From contig CBDFGS010000012.1 of the NCBI GenBank assembly GCA_965247255.1, positions 248,001 to 312,000 of the forward strand: 64,000 nucleotides of DNA, in the 5' to 3' direction. Each line of letters opens with the position of its first letter. Position 1 is the first letter of the stretch. Of the stretch, positions 44,081 through 53,625 are shown one piece after another. The notes under the pieces were generated by a model, which saw only the letters and a program-made list of their open reading frames with translations, was not told the origin of the DNA and made no database searches. The stretch is from CBDFGS01 sp965247255 (GTDB lineage Bacteria > Chloroflexota > Dehalococcoidia > Lucifugimonadales > CAUZJF01). Position numbers and translations under genes: made by a program.

Positions 44081-45205
44081 ATGGTCAGCAATAACGTCCA
44101 GCAGGTGCGTAGCTGCGGCCAGTCCGTCTGGTACGACAACATTCGCCGAGGGCTGATCGAGTCCGGCGACCTACAACGTCTGATCGATTTAGGAGTCAGC
44201 GGCCTAACCTCGAATCCGACCATATTCGAGAAGGCTGTGACCGGTAGCAGCGATTACGACGACGCCCTGCTCGAGCTTGCCGAGCAGGGCAAGACCGCCG
44301 TGGAGATCTACGAAGCGCTGGCGATCGACGACATCCGCGCCGCCGCCGACCTCCTCCGGCCAAGCTACGATGAAAGCGACGGCGCCGACGGCTACGCCTC
44401 CCTCGAGGTCAGCCCTCACCTCGCCCACGAGACCGAGGACACGGTCACCGAAGCCAGGCGCCTCTTCGCAGCGTTGGACCGCCCCAACGTCATGATGAAG
44501 GTGCCGGCCACACCACAGGGTATCCCGGCCGTGCACCGGCTCATAGGCGAAGGCATCAACGTCAACGTCACGCTGACGTTCTCACTGGAGGCCTACCGGG
44601 ACGTCAGGCAAGGTTACATGGCGGGACTCGAGGACCTTCACTGGTCCGAGGGCACACTTCGCAGCGTCTCTTCCGTGGCGTCGTTCTTCGTCAGCCGCGT
44701 GGACACGGCGGTAGACGGGCTCATCGACGAGCTCGTCCGCCAGGGAAACGAGGAGGCCCAGGACCTCAAAGGGAAAGCGGCCATCGCCAACGCCAAGCTC
44801 GCGTACCGGGATTTCAGGGAAGACTTCCACGGTGAGCGATTCGCTATTCTGCGAGATGCCGGCGCGCGGGTCCAACGGCCGCTTTGGGCCAGCACCAGCA
44901 CCAAGAACCCGGATTACAGGGACGTGATGTACGTGGAGTCGCTGATCGGACCTGACACGGTGAACACGATGCCCGAGGCGACGTTGGAGGCGCTGGTCGA
45001 CCATGGTGAAGTGGCCAGCGCCCTGGAGCAAGACGTGGAGGCGGCTGAGGGACACATCGAAGCCCTCGAAGACCTCGGCATTGGCATGGAAGATGTAACC
45101 GCCAAGCTACTCTCCGACGGGGTCAAATCCTTCGCCGACTCGTATAACGGCCTGATTGATAACATCGAGGAGAAGAGAGCGAGGCTGCTCACGGAGAGAG
45201 GGTAG
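44081..45205 (+). CDS. tal: Transaldolase
   Basis: A 374-residue transaldolase of the long subclass. Conserved text: GVSGLTSNPTIFEKAV, the Schiff-base Lys in NVMMKVPATPQGIPAV, GINVNVTLTFSLEAYR, SVASFFVSRVDTAVD, and RPLWASTSTKNPDYRDV. It moves a dihydroxyacetone unit in the non-oxidative pentose phosphate pathway. The stop TAG is followed with no gap by the TTG of pgi in the same frame, which resembles a split version of the fused transaldolase/phosphoglucose isomerase of some bacteria. Confidence 0.95.
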   Translation: MVSNNVQQVRSCGQSVWYDNIRRGLIESGDLQRLIDLGVSGLTSNPTIFEKAVTGSSDYDDALLELAEQGKTAVEIYEALAIDDIRAAADLLRPSYDESDGADGYASLEVSPHLAHETEDTVTEARRLFAALDRPNVMMKVPATPQGIPAVHRLIGEGINVNVTLTFSLEAYRDVRQGYMAGLEDLHWSEGTLRSVSSVASFFVSRVDTAVDGLIDELVRQGNEEAQDLKGKAAIANAKLAYRDFREDFHGERFAILRDAGARVQRPLWASTSTKNPDYRDVMYVESLIGPDTVNTMPEATLEALVDHGEVASALEQDVEAAEGHIEALEDLGIGMEDVTAKLLSDGVKSFADSYNGLIDNIEEKRARLLTERG

Positions 45206-46813
45206 TTGTCCGAGATAGACCAGGCGCTGGCAGAGCTCGAGCGCAATCGGACCGTTCCGCGCATATGGGACCTCGATCACACGGTCTGGAAGCCAGACCC
45301 CCGGGAAATCGCTGACCGCCTTGGATGGCTCGATGTAACCGTAGGCATGCGCGACCAGGTCCCGGCGCTGGAAGAATTCGCCGGCGAGGTCCGCGACGAT
45401 GGAATCCGGCATGTCGTCGTCCTGGGCATGGGAGGCAGCAGCCTCGGCGCCGAGGTACTGAAGACCACCTTCGGTAGCGCCGCCGGGTACCCCGAGCTTA
45501 CGGTGCTCGATTCAGTAATTCCCGAAGCGATCAGATCGGTAACCAAAGCTGTCGAGCCGGACAAGACCCTGTTCCTGGTCTCGTCAAAGTCCGGGAGCAC
45601 GCTCGAGCCCAACGTACTCTACAGACACTTCCGAAGCCTTGTGGAGAACGCGGTCGGCAGCGACCACGCCGGGCATAGTTTCGTCGCCGTAACCGACGAA
45701 GGCACGGCCATGGAAGACCTTGCCCATGAGGACGGGTTCCGCGCAGTCTTTTTGAACCCGTCCGACATCGGCGGGCGATACTCCGTCCTCTCGTATTACG
45801 GCCTCGTGCCCGCAGCTCTCATCGGCGCGGACCTCACGGCGCTGCTCGACCGTGCCGACGGGATGCGCGAGAGCTGTGGCTCTGACGTCCCGCTCGCCGA
45901 GAATCCCGGTGCGCACCTGGGCGCCGTCATGGGTGCGTCGGCCCTGAACGGACGGGACAAGCTCACGATCGTCACCTCGCCGGCCATCGCCAGCTTTGGG
46001 CTCTGGGTAGAGCAGCTAATCGCCGAAAGCACCGGCAAAGAAGGCAAGGGCTTGGTCCCGGTCGTCGGCGAGCCGGACCCCACGCCGGCCACGCGCCTCA
46101 GCGACGACCGAGTCTTCGTCTACGTGCGCCTCGAGGGCGACGACAACGAGGACACCGACCGCGAGATCGGCGAGATCGAGGCCCGTTCCGACCAAACCTT
46201 GCTGCGGCTGGACCTGCGAGACCGGCACGACATCGGCGCCGAGTTCTTCCGGTGGGAGTTCGCGACCGCGGTCGCCGGCTCGGTCCTGGACATCAATCCG
46301 TTCGACCAGCCCGACGTGCAGCGGGCTAAAGACGAGACGGCGAAGGTACTGCGTGAATATCAGGAGACGGGCCGCATGGCCGCGGTGGAGTCCGAGTCAA
46401 CCTTGGACAGCCTGCTCTCCGAGGTCAGACCCGGAGACTACTTCGCCATTACAGCCTTTCTGCCGCAGAGTCCGGAGATCGACATTCACCTGTCCGACCT
46501 GCGCCGGAGGATTGTCCAGGAACACGGCGTTGCGACTACTCTGGGGTACGGCCCACGCTTCCTCCACTCGACCGGGCAGCTCCACAAAGGGGGTCCTGGC
46601 AGCGGGCTTTTTGTCCAGTTCACCTCGGAGTATGGCGATGACTTAGCGGTGCCCGGAGAGACATATTCCTTTGGTGTCCTCGCCGAGGCCCAGGCCGTGG
46701 CGGACCTACGCGTGTTGCGCGAGCTGGGACGGCGCGCCATCAGAGTGCAGTTAGGCTCCGACTACGCCGCCGAGCTTTCCAAGATCGCGTCGGCGAGTCG
46801 GGACGCAAGCTAA
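45206..46813 (+). CDS. pgi: Glucose-6-phosphate isomerase
   Basis: A 535-residue PGI with two SIS domains. HVVVLGMGGSSLGAEVLKTT and VSSKSGSTLEPNVLYRHF bind the phosphate; FLNPSDIGGRYSVLSYYGLVP and GKEGKGLVPVVGE are typical of the group fused to transaldolase. TTG start directly after the tal stop; GGAGAGAGGG overlaps the end of tal and could serve as its ribosome-binding site. The frame is the same as tal, so a single sense codon in place of the TAG would make a 910-residue fusion. Ends 19 bases before the target duplication of IS copy 3. Confidence 0.93.
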   Translation: MSEIDQALAELERNRTVPRIWDLDHTVWKPDPREIADRLGWLDVTVGMRDQVPALEEFAGEVRDDGIRHVVVLGMGGSSLGAEVLKTTFGSAAGYPELTVLDSVIPEAIRSVTKAVEPDKTLFLVSSKSGSTLEPNVLYRHFRSLVENAVGSDHAGHSFVAVTDEGTAMEDLAHEDGFRAVFLNPSDIGGRYSVLSYYGLVPAALIGADLTALLDRADGMRESCGSDVPLAENPGAHLGAVMGASALNGRDKLTIVTSPAIASFGLWVEQLIAESTGKEGKGLVPVVGEPDPTPATRLSDDRVFVYVRLEGDDNEDTDREIGEIEARSDQTLLRLDLRDRHDIGAEFFRWEFATAVAGSVLDINPFDQPDVQRAKDETAKVLREYQETGRMAAVESESTLDSLLSEVRPGDYFAITAFLPQSPEIDIHLSDLRRRIVQEHGVATTLGYGPRFLHSTGQLHKGGPGSGLFVQFTSEYGDDLAVPGETYSFGVLAEAQAVADLRVLRELGRRAIRVQLGSDYAAELSKIASASRDAS

Positions 46814-46836
46814 GGCCACGTCGCCCGCGGCCTTAG

Positions 46837-48540
46837 CCCGAATCCACCGAAGGACGTCCTTGGGGACAGCCCTTGAAGAAGCCAGCGGGTGCTCCTCTGA
46901 ATCTGGGATAATGGTTTTGGAACAGAAACCCGCCCGGAAACAAGGAGCACCCAATAGATGCTGCCACAGAACAAACCCGACCGTATCCGCATCCTCTTTG
47001 ACGACCATCGCCTGGTGGCCAATGCCGGCCTGCTCCTGCCGGCCACCCTAGCCCGGCACCTGGGCCTGCGGGAACTCGTCGACCATCACCTTGACCTCGG
47101 CGGAGCGCCGGGACGGGCGAACACTGGGGACAAGATGCTGACGCTGGTCGCTTCCGCGCTGGCAGGCGGCGACTGCATCGACGACGCCGATGCGCTGCGC
47201 GCTGGTGGGACGGTTGGTGTTCTAGGCTGCGTGGTCAAGGCGCCATCCACCCTGGGGACCTTCCTGCGCAGCTTCCGGTGGGGGCATGTCCGTCAACTCG
47301 ACCGCGTGAGCCGCCAGTTGTTGGCCCGGGCCTGGGCCGCTGGGGCCGGACCCGGCGACTCGCCCCTGACCATCGACCTGGACTCGACCATCTGCGAGAC
47401 CTATGGACTGGCCAAGGAGGGAGCGCGCCACCACGGCTATACCGGCGCCCGCGGCTATCACCCGCTGCTGGCCATTGCCGCCGGCACCGGCGAGGTGCTG
47501 ATGTCCCGGCTGCGCGAGGGCCGGGCCAACACCGCCCGTGGCGCCGCCCACTTCCTGCGTGAGACGGTGGGGCGGGTGCGCTACGGCGGGGCCAGGGGAC
47601 AACTCACGGTGCGGGCCGACAGCGGCTTCTACGCCCACACTGTCGTTGCCGCCTGCCGGGAAATGGATGTCCGCTTCTCTATCACCATCCGCCAGCGCGC
47701 CAGGCTGCGGGATCTGATCGAGGCGATACCAGAGGAGGACTGGACTCCCATTCCCTACTGGATGGACGGCGCCGCCGATGTCGCCGAGACGACTTACACC
47801 CCGTTCCAGACCAAGCCGGACGCCGCGCCGGTGCGGCTCATTGTCCGGCGGGTGAAGCCGACGCCCGGTTCCCAGCTCGCCCTCTTCGCCAGATACAGCT
47901 ATCACGCCTTCATCACCGACCGCGATGGGGAGACGCTGGAACTGGAGGCCGATCATCGCCGCCACGCCGAGGTCGAGAACGCCATACGCGACCTCAAGTA
48001 CGGCGTCGGGCTGAACCACATGCCGTCGGCGCGCTTCGCCGCCAACGGCGCCTGGCTGGCGGTCCAGGTGATGGCGCATAACCTGGCCCGCTGGACGGCG
48101 CGGATTGGTCTGGGCGAGCGGACCGTGATCACCAAGACCCTCAGGCGGCGGGTCTTCGCTCTGGTGGGACGGATCACCCGCTCGGCGCGCCGCCTCACTT
48201 TGCATCTCCCCCGGCGCTGGCCTTGGGAAACCCAGTTCACTCGCGCCTTGGCCCGGCTGCAAGCCATTCCGTTCCCGGCCTGACGGCCAGCCTGCAACTG
48301 ACCCAACGTCCCCGCAATCTCGCGCCACCCCGGTCGCGAGAGTCCCCTGCTGCGTATCCTCTCGCCTTCCCGCGCATCGCAACTCCCGCATAGGGCCTTA
48401 GGGGCCCTGTGCGGCCACTGAAGACCGCCCGCCGGCCTCCCATCTACCCCAAGACCCCAGGCCATCTCCCCTGTAGCTCCCTCACCCACCCCCTTCCGCT
48501 GCCCTCACGCCGTCCATCGGTGTCCTTCGGTGGATTCGGG
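46837..48540 (+). mobile_element. IS1380-family insertion sequence, copy 3
   Basis: A 1704-bp copy, with CTTAG directly repeated at 46832-46836 and 48541-48545. The right duplication contains the stop codon of the reverse-strand Gfo/Idh/MocA gene (TAA at 48544-48542), so the element sits precisely at that gene's end. No sequence difference from copy 1 was seen in the parts I compared. Confidence 0.94.
46958..48283 (+). CDS. IS1380-family DDE transposase (copy 3)
   Basis: A 441-residue transposase with the same protein sequence as copies 1 and 2, same orientation as copy 1. Homologous recombination between copies 1 and 3 would excise about 30.7 kb, including copies 2 and 4. Confidence 0.93.
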   Translation: MLPQNKPDRIRILFDDHRLVANAGLLLPATLARHLGLRELVDHHLDLGGAPGRANTGDKMLTLVASALAGGDCIDDADALRAGGTVGVLGCVVKAPSTLGTFLRSFRWGHVRQLDRVSRQLLARAWAAGAGPGDSPLTIDLDSTICETYGLAKEGARHHGYTGARGYHPLLAIAAGTGEVLMSRLREGRANTARGAAHFLRETVGRVRYGGARGQLTVRADSGFYAHTVVAACREMDVRFSITIRQRARLRDLIEAIPEEDWTPIPYWMDGAADVAETTYTPFQTKPDAAPVRLIVRRVKPTPGSQLALFARYSYHAFITDRDGETLELEADHRRHAEVENAIRDLKYGVGLNHMPSARFAANGAWLAVQVMAHNLARWTARIGLGERTVITKTLRRRVFALVGRITRSARRLTLHLPRRWPWETQFTRALARLQAIPFPA

Positions 48541-48541
48541 C

Positions 48542-49549
48542 TTAGGCCGGCACGGGCTGCGGCTTACCGGTGCGAGCAGCTTCCTCTAGTGCGTTGCAGA
48601 TAGCGACCGTATGCGCGCCGTCTCGGACCGTGCACGCCGTCTCACCGTTCGTCCTGATAGCTTCGAGCAGTGACGCTAACATGTCCTGGCGGTTGAGCTC
48701 GTCCCTCTCATCCTTGGGCAGGTCCAAGGGATCGTAGTGGTCGATATCGCAACCGCTGAACGTCGCTCGCCGGATGTGGTGGTCGAGCACCGCGCTCCGC
48801 TCCCCGTCCCACTCCTCGTGGAAGAACTTGGACACGTGCTCATTCTGCCCCTGGTCGGTCGAGATAATCGTTGAGATCGCCCCGCTCTTCCAGAGCACCG
48901 TCCCAACCAGGCCGTCGGGATATCCCCCATCCCCCTTCCCGTCTGAATCGAACAACCGGGCCTCGGCGTAGACCCTCTCGGCCGTGCTGCCCATGAGATA
49001 GACGAGCAGGTCCACGGTGTGCGAGGCGGTGCTGATGGTCAGTCCACCGCCAACGTCGCGCCGCCAGAGCCAGCTACCGCTGCCGCTGTTCATCGCTAGC
49101 TGGCCGTGACTTACTCGGGGTTCGGGGATAAGCTCGCGGGTCCTCCGGGCTGCGGGTGAGTTGCGGAACTTGTGGTTGATGGCGACCTTGACACCGGCCT
49201 TCTCGACAGCCTCTGAGACCTCGACGGCGTGACGGTATTCAACGCACATGGGCTTCTCCAGCAGCATGTGCTTGCCCGCTTGCGCCGCCGCCATGGCCAG
49301 CGGGTGGTGGGAATCGTGGCTGGTGGCGATTATGAGCACGTCGATGGAGTCGTCCCCGACGAGCCGGGCCGGGTCCGTGGTGGCGTAGGCGCCGCCGAAT
49401 TCGGCCAGGGCCGTATCAGCCGCATCCCCGACGACGTCGCAGTAGGCTACCAGCTCTAGGTCCAGCTCCTCGCGCCGCGCCGAGGTGCGCGCCGCGTGCT
49501 TGCGCCCCATGTGCCCGCATCCGATCAGGCCGGCCTTCAACCGTGACAT
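48542..49549 (-). CDS. Gfo/Idh/MocA-family oxidoreductase (first)
   Basis: A 335-residue NAD(P)-dependent oxidoreductase. GLIGCGHMGRKHA is the Rossmann motif, MLLEKPMCVEYRHA the conserved EKP, KVAINHKFRNSPAAR the start of the C-terminal domain, and GGGLTISTASHTVDLLVYLMG the catalytic Asp/His segment. Substrates of the family are mostly sugars, inositols and their derivatives. AGGAGG lies eight bases before the ATG. The stop overlaps the target duplication of IS copy 3 and remains functional. Confidence 0.9.
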   Translation of the reverse strand: MSRLKAGLIGCGHMGRKHAARTSARREELDLELVAYCDVVGDAADTALAEFGGAYATTDPARLVGDDSIDVLIIATSHDSHHPLAMAAAQAGKHMLLEKPMCVEYRHAVEVSEAVEKAGVKVAINHKFRNSPAARRTRELIPEPRVSHGQLAMNSGSGSWLWRRDVGGGLTISTASHTVDLLVYLMGSTAERVYAEARLFDSDGKGDGGYPDGLVGTVLWKSGAISTIISTDQGQNEHVSKFFHEEWDGERSAVLDHHIRRATFSGCDIDHYDPLDLPKDERDELNRQDMLASLLEAIRTNGETACTVRDGAHTVAICNALEEAARTGKPQPVPA

Positions 49550-49913
49550 GCCCGCCTCCTGTTCCGTTTACTGCCGACGAAGCATCTGGGGCGAGGGCAC
49601 CTCACCTGGCCCTCCGATGCGCACCTTCTGTTCGGTTTACCCACCGCTCCCAAGTGGTGCGAGAAACCGCCCATTTTGTCATGCTGAGGAGTCGCCGACG
49701 AAGCATCTGGGGCGGGGCCCTCACCCTGCCTACCGAGTGGCCACGAGCAGCAAGGCCTCTAAACAGACCATCCTCCCATCTGAGTTCTCGCCGGTACTCT
49801 ATGAGCGCGTGACGGTGATGTCAACAATAGGGCCCAGCCTTGTGGTCGGAGGCTGATGCTCCTACAATTGCCGCACCTTAGTATCCCCTTACAAATTCGA
49901 CTGGAGGCGTATC
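49550..49913. other. Intergenic region with a 21-base direct repeat
   Basis: GCCGACGAAGCATCTGGGGC plus one base occurs at 49573-49593 and again at 49694-49714. The second copy is preceded by TTTTGTCATGCTGAGGAG, text common in dispersed intergenic repeats. No gene recognised; promoter and ribosome-binding site of the next gene lie at the right end. Confidence 0.5.
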
Positions 49914-50708
49914 TTGAGGCCCAACAAACTGCGTGAGAAGCTGAACGCGGGTGAGCCTACGCTGGGCACCCACATCCACTCCACCTGGCCGTCCGTAGTC
50001 GAGGCCCTTGGACACACGGGCCTTTACGACTACGTCGAGTTCGTGGCGGAGTACGGCTCGTTCGACCTGCACGATCTGGACAACCTGTGCCGAGCGGCAG
50101 AGCTGTACAACATGAGCAGCATGATAAAGGTCGACCAGAGCCATCAAGCCTTCCTGGCCCAGCGCGGGATCGGCGCCGGATTTAGTAGCGTCCTTTTCAC
50201 GGACTGCCGATCGGCCGACGACGTACGAGAGTGTGTTCGGATAGCCCGCCCCGATACTCCGGAGGATGACGGCCTGTACGGCGTCGCAACTCGGCGAAAC
50301 GCGTACATGGGGTATGGCGGAACACCTGACTACGTTGAAATGTTGAGAGACACGGTCGTGGCCGTGATGATCGAGAAGAAGGGGGCCGTCGACGACATCG
50401 AGGAGATCCTGTCGATTCCCGGGGTCGACATGGTGCAATGGGGGGGCGGGGACTACTCCATGAACACCGGCAGGCTGGGAGGCAGGGCTCACCCCGACGT
50501 ATTGGCCGCCAGAGACAAGGTCTTCAGTACGGCCATCGAGATGGGCGTACCCCCGCGCGCCGAAATACAAAGCGAAGACGAGGCCAAAGAGTTCCTGGAC
50601 ATGGGAGTCCGTCACTTCTCCATCGGCACCGACATCAGCATCCTTCACGGCTGGTGGAAAGAAAAAGGCGACGCACTACGAAAGGCTCTTTCCTCCCCCG
50701 CCGATTGA
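49914..50708 (+). CDS. HpcH/HpaI aldolase family protein
   Basis: A 264-residue class II (divalent-metal, pyruvate-type) aldolase of the HpcH/HpaI group. Recognised from LGTHIHSTWPSVVEALGHTG, YDYVEFVAEYGSFDLHD, AVMIEKKGAVDDIEEILSIP with the metal Glu, and GVDMVQWGGGDYSMN. The length is usual. TTG start with GGAGG about eight bases upstream. Natural substrates are 2-keto-3-deoxy acids or similar; specificity cannot be read from sequence. The divergent neighbour is a Gfo/Idh/MocA oxidoreductase. Confidence 0.85.
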   Translation: MRPNKLREKLNAGEPTLGTHIHSTWPSVVEALGHTGLYDYVEFVAEYGSFDLHDLDNLCRAAELYNMSSMIKVDQSHQAFLAQRGIGAGFSSVLFTDCRSADDVRECVRIARPDTPEDDGLYGVATRRNAYMGYGGTPDYVEMLRDTVVAVMIEKKGAVDDIEEILSIPGVDMVQWGGGDYSMNTGRLGGRAHPDVLAARDKVFSTAIEMGVPPRAEIQSEDEAKEFLDMGVRHFSIGTDISILHGWWKEKGDALRKALSSPAD

Positions 50709-50867
50709 AGCGTTTCTCACGTGACCGCGGGCCGGATACCGGCGCTATGCGGCAACGGTTTCAGTGTCGTGCAGGCGGAAGCATCGGCATGCTAACATCA
50801 ACTGCACGGCGTGCTTGGACCGCATGGCGTTCCAGAGCTTGACGCCCGATGCCCTCCGTACCGTCGC

Positions 50868-50942
50868 GCCAACGTAGCTCAGAGGTAGAGCAGCGGTTTC
50901 GTAAACCGCAGGTCGTGGGTTCGACTCCCACCGTTGGCTCCA
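50868..50942 (+). tRNA. tRNA-Thr (anticodon CGT)
   Basis: A complete cloverleaf with encoded CCA: acceptor GCCAACG/CGTTGGC, D stem GCTC/GAGC, anticodon stem GCGGT/ACCGC with loop TTCGTAA (anticodon CGT at 50900-50902, reads ACG), and T arm with GGTTCGACTCC. All stems pair well. Confidence 0.95.
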
Positions 50943-51084
50943 CCCTCCACCGGATGGCGTACGCTCTCCCGGAATGCTAAAAGCTGGTGCAAAAGCTAGC
51001 CGGTCTCCTCCGCCAACTTACGCCATTTGACCCGCCAAAGCCGCGGATGCTACCGTAGTTTGCAGTCCGGGAAAGGGGCTGAAT

Positions 51085-52407
51085 ATGGTTAAACAAATCG
51101 TGCACTCACTCCTGCTCGCGCGTTGGCCGCGGGCCCTCGGAATCTGGCTCGTTGCTGTTGCTCTGTCGGCCTTGACCGCCGCCTGTGGCGCTGCCGACGA
51201 GCCTGCGGTAGCCGACCAGGGCGGCGCCGTCGACCCGAGCGCCGAGCCGCTGGCGGGGACGGCGCCGGCTGCCGCAGTGGCGCCACGGGCCGGCGATGGA
51301 AGCATCGTCACCTTCGCGGGTAACGGCAACCCGCAGTTCAGCGGCGATGGAGGGCCCGCCACCGAGGCCGGGTTCTACCAACCAACGGCCTTAACGCTCG
51401 ATAAGAGTGGCAACGTATACCTGGCCACCGACCACCGAATCCGCAGGGTAGACGCGGCGACGGGGATTATCAACACCGTCATTGGGACCGGGAGGAACCG
51501 GTCCATAGGAGACGACGGTCCTGCCGCGGAAGCCAGCCTGGCTGAGCCTGTTGGCATCACCGTTGATAGCGCCGGAAACATGTTCATCGTGGAGAGCGGC
51601 AGCACCCTGATACGGAGAGTGGACGCCGCCACCGGAATTATCACTACCGTAGGCGGCGGTGGAATAGGCAACCCGCGAGAGAAGATCTTCGGCGACGGCG
51701 GCCCTGCTACCGAGGCTTTGATCAAGCTGCCGAATGACGTGGCCGTGGACGACGACGGCCACCTCTACATCTCCACCGATAACCGCGTACGCAAGATCGA
51801 CGCCGCTACCGGCATCATCACCACGTTCGCAGGGATAGGCGAGAGAGGCCTGGATGGCGACGGCGGCGCCGCCACCAGCGCCGGTTTAGCCGAACCGCGC
51901 GGCATCGTAGTCGATAGCCAGGGTAATCTTTACATCGCGGACATGGACAATCACCGGGTGCGCAAGGTAGACGGCTCCACCGGCATTATCTCGACTATCG
52001 TCGGGATGGGGAAGTTTTCGGTGCGCTCCAGCGCCCTCTATTACGTGGGGCGCTCCGGAGGTGCAGGTAGCATCAACTGGGTGGCGGGGAGCGGAGAGGG
52101 GTATGAAGGGGACGGCGGCCTGGCAACAGCGGCCAAGCTTAGTGTGCCCACGGACGTGGCCCTTGGCCCCGAAGGCAACCTCTTCATCGCCGATGGTGTG
52201 ACTCGGGTCAGGAAGGTTGACAAGGACACCGGTGTGATCACAACCGTGGCCGCCAGCGAGACGGTGAGCTCCCACGAGACCGGGAAGGTGCTGGTCTACA
52301 CAACGCTGATCGGCCAAATCGTCTCTATCGGGGTGAACGACGCAGGCGAGATATTCCTGGCCGACTTCAAAAACAACATTGTGCACAAGGTGCTGGCGCC
52401 GCAATAG
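51085..52407 (+). CDS. NHL-repeat lipoprotein (paralogue B)
   Basis: A 440-residue lipoprotein with the signal ending at LTAAC (Cys 34), an Ala-rich linker, then NHL blades with the same order and spacing as paralogue A (GNGNPQFSGDGGPATEAGF, KIDAATGIITTFAGIGERGL, GIVVDSQGNLYIADMDNHRV). One seven-bladed propeller is expected, displayed outside the membrane. Shares the closing segment ETGKVLVYTTLIGQIVSIGV and FLADFKNNIVHKVLAP with the other copies. Confidence 0.85.
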   Translation: MVKQIVHSLLLARWPRALGIWLVAVALSALTAACGAADEPAVADQGGAVDPSAEPLAGTAPAAAVAPRAGDGSIVTFAGNGNPQFSGDGGPATEAGFYQPTALTLDKSGNVYLATDHRIRRVDAATGIINTVIGTGRNRSIGDDGPAAEASLAEPVGITVDSAGNMFIVESGSTLIRRVDAATGIITTVGGGGIGNPREKIFGDGGPATEALIKLPNDVAVDDDGHLYISTDNRVRKIDAATGIITTFAGIGERGLDGDGGAATSAGLAEPRGIVVDSQGNLYIADMDNHRVRKVDGSTGIISTIVGMGKFSVRSSALYYVGRSGGAGSINWVAGSGEGYEGDGGLATAAKLSVPTDVALGPEGNLFIADGVTRVRKVDKDTGVITTVAASETVSSHETGKVLVYTTLIGQIVSIGVNDAGEIFLADFKNNIVHKVLAPQ

Positions 52408-52556
52408 CTCGGCTCGTCACCTTGGTCCGACACACAGGGTGGCAGTACTACGCTACGCCTGTTCGACAACTCCTGGCGCCGGCAGAGCCATAGGCGGCCC
52501 GCGCTGGGGTGACAGCCTGTTGGCTGGGGCCTGGCCGGCGCCAGGTGGGGCCACCG

Positions 52557-53510
52557 ATGAGGGTTTTGATCACCGGCGGGACCGGATTCATCGGCGCCAA
52601 CCTGGCTCAACGACTGGTGGCCGACGGTCACCAAGTTGTCGCGTACGATCTCGCGCCCAACGTTACCCGGACTGCCTTTGCAGGCCTTGAACTACAGACC
52701 GTCCAAGGTGACGTCCTCGATGTTGCAAAGCTGACGGAGACCCTTTCGACCCACAGAGTCGACCGGATAGTACACCTGGCGGCTTTTCTGCCCGAGGCGG
52801 CCATCCGAGAGGACCCCACCAAAGCCATAAGATACAACGGAGTGGGGACTAATAGCGTCTTCGAGGCCGCCAGGGCCGCCGGTGTCGAGAGGGTCGTTTA
52901 CGCCAGCAGCGACGCCGTCAACCCATCCGGTCCGCGAGAAGACGCGCCCTGCAAGCCCACGACGCTGTACGGCCATCTGAAGCTTCTTAACGAGGCCATG
53001 GGCGCGCACTTCGCCACCCACTTCGGCCTGGATACTATCGCTCTTCGCTTCGGAATGAACTACGGGCCGGGGGGCAGGCTCGTTGGGGGTGAGCTCGAGC
53101 GAAAGTACGCCTCGGCCGTGGTCCACGAAGCGATCGAGAAGGTCGCCCGCGGCAAGCCGGCGCTCGTACCGTTCCACGAGTCCACGAGTTTCCACTGGAC
53201 CTACGCAATAGACAACGCCGATGCGATTGTCCGGGCACTCTTGGCCGGGAAGACAAAGAGCCGGGTGTTCAACGTGTGCGGGGAGGAGCCACACGACCTT
53301 GCGTACATGGCCGGGCTGCTGAGGAAGATCGTTCCGGGCGCGGAGATCGAGTTCCGAGGCCAACCGATGCCCTCATCCCTCAGGACGGCGGAGGCTCGTA
53401 GGATGGACTGCTCGGCCGCCCGCAAAGAGCTGGGCTACGAGCCCAGGTTCTCCCTGAAGCAAGGCCTCAAGGACTACGTGGGAACGCTATCCTCAGGCCG
53501 GCGCGCCTAG
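52557..53510 (+). CDS. NAD-dependent epimerase/dehydratase (extended SDR)
   Basis: A 317-residue extended short-chain dehydrogenase. GGTGFIGANLAQRL is the nucleotide-binding motif, followed by HLAAFLPEAAIREDP. The catalytic Ser is in VYASSDAVNPSG and the YxxxK in TTLYGHLKLLNEAMG. Length is that of UDP-sugar epimerases. The start at 52557 is preferred because MRVLITGG begins the fold. It lies between two NHL lipoprotein genes. Confidence 0.88.
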   Translation: MRVLITGGTGFIGANLAQRLVADGHQVVAYDLAPNVTRTAFAGLELQTVQGDVLDVAKLTETLSTHRVDRIVHLAAFLPEAAIREDPTKAIRYNGVGTNSVFEAARAAGVERVVYASSDAVNPSGPREDAPCKPTTLYGHLKLLNEAMGAHFATHFGLDTIALRFGMNYGPGGRLVGGELERKYASAVVHEAIEKVARGKPALVPFHESTSFHWTYAIDNADAIVRALLAGKTKSRVFNVCGEEPHDLAYMAGLLRKIVPGAEIEFRGQPMPSSLRTAEARRMDCSAARKELGYEPRFSLKQGLKDYVGTLSSGRRA

Positions 53511-53625
53511 CGTCGGAGCGCGTCCACGCAGGCGCCCGCGCGCCTCGTCATGTCTTGCGCTTGCTCGAGCCGAAGGTTTGTCCGGGCAGAGGGCGACGCC
53601 TTGCATGGCGAGCACGGCGAGAGCC

